DNA from: Spongiibacter thalassae
GTDB taxonomy: Bacteria; Pseudomonadota; Gammaproteobacteria; Pseudomonadales; Spongiibacteraceae
Assembly (NCBI RefSeq): GCF_012272835.1
Contig: NZ_JAAWWK010000001.1
Location: 868,001 to 932,000, forward strand
Length of the DNA stretch: 64,000 nt
Reading direction: 5' to 3'
Shown: positions 62,467-64,000 of the stretch, in pieces
Layout of the letters: each line of letters opens with the position of its first letter
Numbering within the stretch: position 1 is the first letter of the stretch
Translations under genes and position numbers: made by a program
The notes under the pieces: model-generated
What the model was told of the DNA's origin: nothing
What the model saw: only the letters and a program-made list of their open reading frames with translations
The model's database searches: none

Positions 62467-63690
62467 TTACCACTGCAATTCCAGGTGGGCGACCCCAAAC
62501 ACTGCACCGCCGTGGGTGATGACCTCTGATCCGGGAGCGAGGGTGAGTTCGGGCATTTGAAACAGAATTTTTTCCAAAGCGACATTCAGCTCCCGAAAGG
62601 CTATGTGCTTGCCAAGGCAAAAATGCGGGCCAAAGGAAAAGGCCAGATGGCGTTGCCGTCGATTGAAGTCCACCTCCATGGGGTTGCTATATTCCAATGG
62701 GTCGATTGATGTAGTGGGCTGGCAGAGTGTTATCCAGTCGCCCTGTTTCATCGCCACACCGTGAAACTCGATATCCCGGGTGACTTGACGGGCAGTCATT
62801 ACTGAGGAAAAACGACGAAGGTATTCATCGACTGCAGAGGGTATTTTTTTAGGATTGTCCTGCAAATATTTTTTATGCTCTGGGTGGGTAGCTAAATGAT
62901 GAAACTGAAAGCCAAGAGAAGATGCCACCGTATCCAGTCCGCCGACGAACATCAGGTAGCAGATGCCCATACACTCCCCATCATCAAGCCGACGGCTATC
63001 TACCTCGGTTTTGCAGATATAACTAATGAAATCATCCTGTGGGTTGCGCCGCTTTTCCGCGATACGTCGCTTAAGGTAATCGTGGATTTCCGCAGCGGCC
63101 TGTGCCTTTATTTCCATCGTAGAGCCGTGGAGAAGGCGTTGGCCCCAATCAATGAAAATATCGAGTTCCGTTATCGGCAAACCCAGTAGTTGCATAATAA
63201 TTGCGATGGGGAAGGGGCGCGCAAATTCGGTAATAAATTCGCATTCGCCGCGACCTTTAAAACCATCGATGAGTTCCTGCGCCCTGGCCTGTATACGCTC
63301 GTCCATTTTTCTTACTGCTATGGGCGAAAACAGGGGGTTAAGAAAGGCGCGGTAGAAAGTGTGGTCTGGCGGATCAATCTCCAGGGGTGTCATTAACCAG
63401 CTCTCGCCAATCAAGGCCGAAAAACCCGCGCTGTTTTTGCTCGAAAAGGTGTCCTGATCCGAGAGTATTTCTCGCATATAGCTCGCTCGGGGGACATCCC
63501 AGGTGCCCGGCGTGCCGTGTCTGGTGTTTAAGGGATTCCAGAATATGGGCGGGCCATCATGGAGGTGGGCCAATGCTCGATAGGGGTCAACCCTGAGCGC
63601 AGGGTCGTCGTTATAATCAACTGATTTTATAAGATTCGCGGGAACATGGTCCGGCGCGGCGTACTCGGCTCGAGGGGTTGCATCACTCAT
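62467..63690 (-). CDS. cytochrome P450
   Basis: A 407-residue soluble bacterial P450. The haem loop FSFGPHFCLG is at 351-360, with the thiolate C358. The I-helix motif is GGLDTV (250-255), where the conserved threonine is retained, and the K-helix ExxR is E289/R292. It has no membrane anchor, so it needs a ferredoxin and a reductase that are not in this window. It is the first gene of the operon and would hydroxylate a hydrophobic substrate. The ribosome-binding site is weak. Confidence 0.95.
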   Translation of the reverse strand: MSDATPRAEYAAPDHVPANLIKSVDYNDDPALRVDPYRALAHLHDGPPIFWNPLNTRHGTPGTWDVPRASYMREILSDQDTFSSKNSAGFSALIGESWLMTPLEIDPPDHTFYRAFLNPLFSPIAVRKMDERIQARAQELIDGFKGRGECEFITEFARPFPIAIIMQLLGLPITELDIFIDWGQRLLHGSTMEIKAQAAAEIHDYLKRRIAEKRRNPQDDFISYICKTEVDSRRLDDGECMGICYLMFVGGLDTVASSLGFQFHHLATHPEHKKYLQDNPKKIPSAVDEYLRRFSSVMTARQVTRDIEFHGVAMKQGDWITLCQPTTSIDPLEYSNPMEVDFNRRQRHLAFSFGPHFCLGKHIAFRELNVALEKILFQMPELTLAPGSEVITHGGAVFGVAHLELQW

Positions 63691-63784
63691 AGTTAAACTG
63701 TCTTATCGTTGTCGAGAGTCGTATTAATCTAGAGTGTTTAAGAAGCTCTTGCCAGTGAAGATTTGTCGCTTTTCAAGGGTGCTG

Positions 63785-63796
63785 TTATCGCGATAA
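63785..63796. promoter_or_regulatory. 12-bp palindrome upstream of the P450 operon
   Basis: TTATCGCGATAA, 95 bp upstream of the P450 start and between it and the cut gene at the right edge. It could be a regulator site for the operon. Confidence 0.35.
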
Positions 63797-63831
63797 GTGA
63801 TTGATATAAATACAAAATAATATTTATGGAT

Positions 63832-64000
63832 TCAGGCTTTCGCATTTTTGATGATCGCCTTGCCCCGAAAGGGCTGCGGCAGTAGAGTTGTAGGCATAAC
63901 AACTGGCCTGTGAGCCAATAGGCCGTCGAATACTGCTTTTGCTGCCGGGCCAAAAATAACAACAGGGTCGTGAAAATGCTTGAAGACGTCGCTTACATCA
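63832..64000 (-). CDS. C-terminal part of a gene cut by the right edge
   Basis: The last 55 codons of a minus-strand gene entering from the right, ending at a TGA at 63832-63834. The visible residues include VSDVFKHFHDPVVIFGPAA, FDGLLAHRPVVMPTTLLPQ and a basic end KAIIKNAKA. The tail is reminiscent of SDR or related C-termini, but no family can be assigned. It is 141 bp upstream of the P450 and may be part of the same transcript. Confidence 0.6.
   Translation of the reverse strand, partial: DVSDVFKHFHDPVVIFGPAAKAVFDGLLAHRPVVMPTTLLPQPFRGKAIIKNAKA

Noticed and set aside
63738-63962. A 74-codon minus-strand frame near the right edge
   Set aside because: It overlaps, in another frame, the better-supported C-terminal coding sequence at 63832-64000.
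1-64000. Search by eye for CRISPR arrays, tRNA/rRNA genes, insertion sequences, integrases and attachment sites
   Set aside because: No regular short repeats with spacers, no cloverleaf or rRNA segments, and no transposase- or integrase-like proteins were seen. A computed scan could still find weak cases.

Overview
The window looks like chromosomal DNA from a marine-type gammaproteobacterium with a heavy catabolic load, in the style of the Cellvibrionales/Spongiibacteraceae. This placement is inferred from gene content, not from a marker gene: five TonB-dependent receptors (one cut by the left edge), four acyl-CoA dehydrogenases, CaiB-type CoA transferases, a P450, Shine-Dalgarno-led compact operons and moderate GC. 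I see no rRNA, tRNA, transposase, integrase, plasmid or phage gene, and no CRISPR array.

Layout. 0-3.0 kb: the end of a TonB receptor, a DUF1214-like protein and a sulfotransferase. 3.0-10.4 kb: a complete NAD-dependent, molybdenum/tungsten formate dehydrogenase operon (fdsG-fdsB-fdsA-fdhD-fdsD) with a divergent ModE-like/PBP-like regulator and two matching operator-like inverted repeats between them. 10.5-14.6 kb: a TonB receptor with a clear promoter/operator and terminator, then an acyl-CoA synthetase. 14.9-18.7 kb: small envelope genes, including three lipoproteins (one RcsF-like), a membrane protein and a GFA-family protein. 18.9-24.0 kb (minus strand): an HSL-type esterase, a medium-chain reductase translationally coupled to a styrene-oxide-isomerase-like membrane protein, an MFS exporter and a crotonase. 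24.2-26.5 kb: a pair of acyl-CoA dehydrogenases. 26.9-31.9 kb: a LysR regulator, two duplicated SnoaL-like proteins (one cytosolic, one exported) and a TonB receptor. 31.9-40.1 kb: an AraC regulator, then an operon of nitronate-monooxygenase-like flavoprotein, a second acyl-CoA dehydrogenase pair, a double CaiB CoA transferase and an amidohydrolase. 40.3-49.6 kb: a TonB receptor behind a 12-bp inverted-repeat operator, alcohol and aldehyde dehydrogenases, tandem lipoprotein alpha/beta hydrolases and a LysR regulator. 49.7-59.1 kb: a standalone double-AP2 protein, then a surface/periplasmic set (small secreted protein, secreted carboxylesterase, Tat-type lipoprotein beta-propeller of the streptogramin-lyase type, TonB receptor) divergent from a Tat-exported DapA-like aldolase/lyase and a cytosolic carboxylesterase. 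59.2-64.0 kb (minus strand): P450, aldehyde dehydrogenase and two SDRs, ending in the stump of a lost acyl-CoA dehydrogenase; a further gene is cut by the right edge.

How it may work together (inference): TonB receptors import bulky hydrophobic or esterified compounds. Exported esterases, hydrolases and the propeller/aldolase proteins process them outside the cytoplasm. P450, SDR, ADH and ALDH enzymes oxidise them to acids. The synthetase or CoA transferases make CoA esters, and the paired acyl-CoA dehydrogenases and crotonase degrade these. The two long/short acyl-CoA dehydrogenase pairs recall the heteromeric enzymes of steroid side-chain and ring catabolism. No ring-cleavage steroid genes (such as kstD, hsaC or kshA types) are visible, so the substrate cannot be named. 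The least conventional parts are the exported DapA-like/propeller/esterase/TonB set at 50-59 kb, the styrene-oxide-isomerase-like couple at 20-21.5 kb and the cytosol/periplasm SnoaL pair at 28-29 kb.
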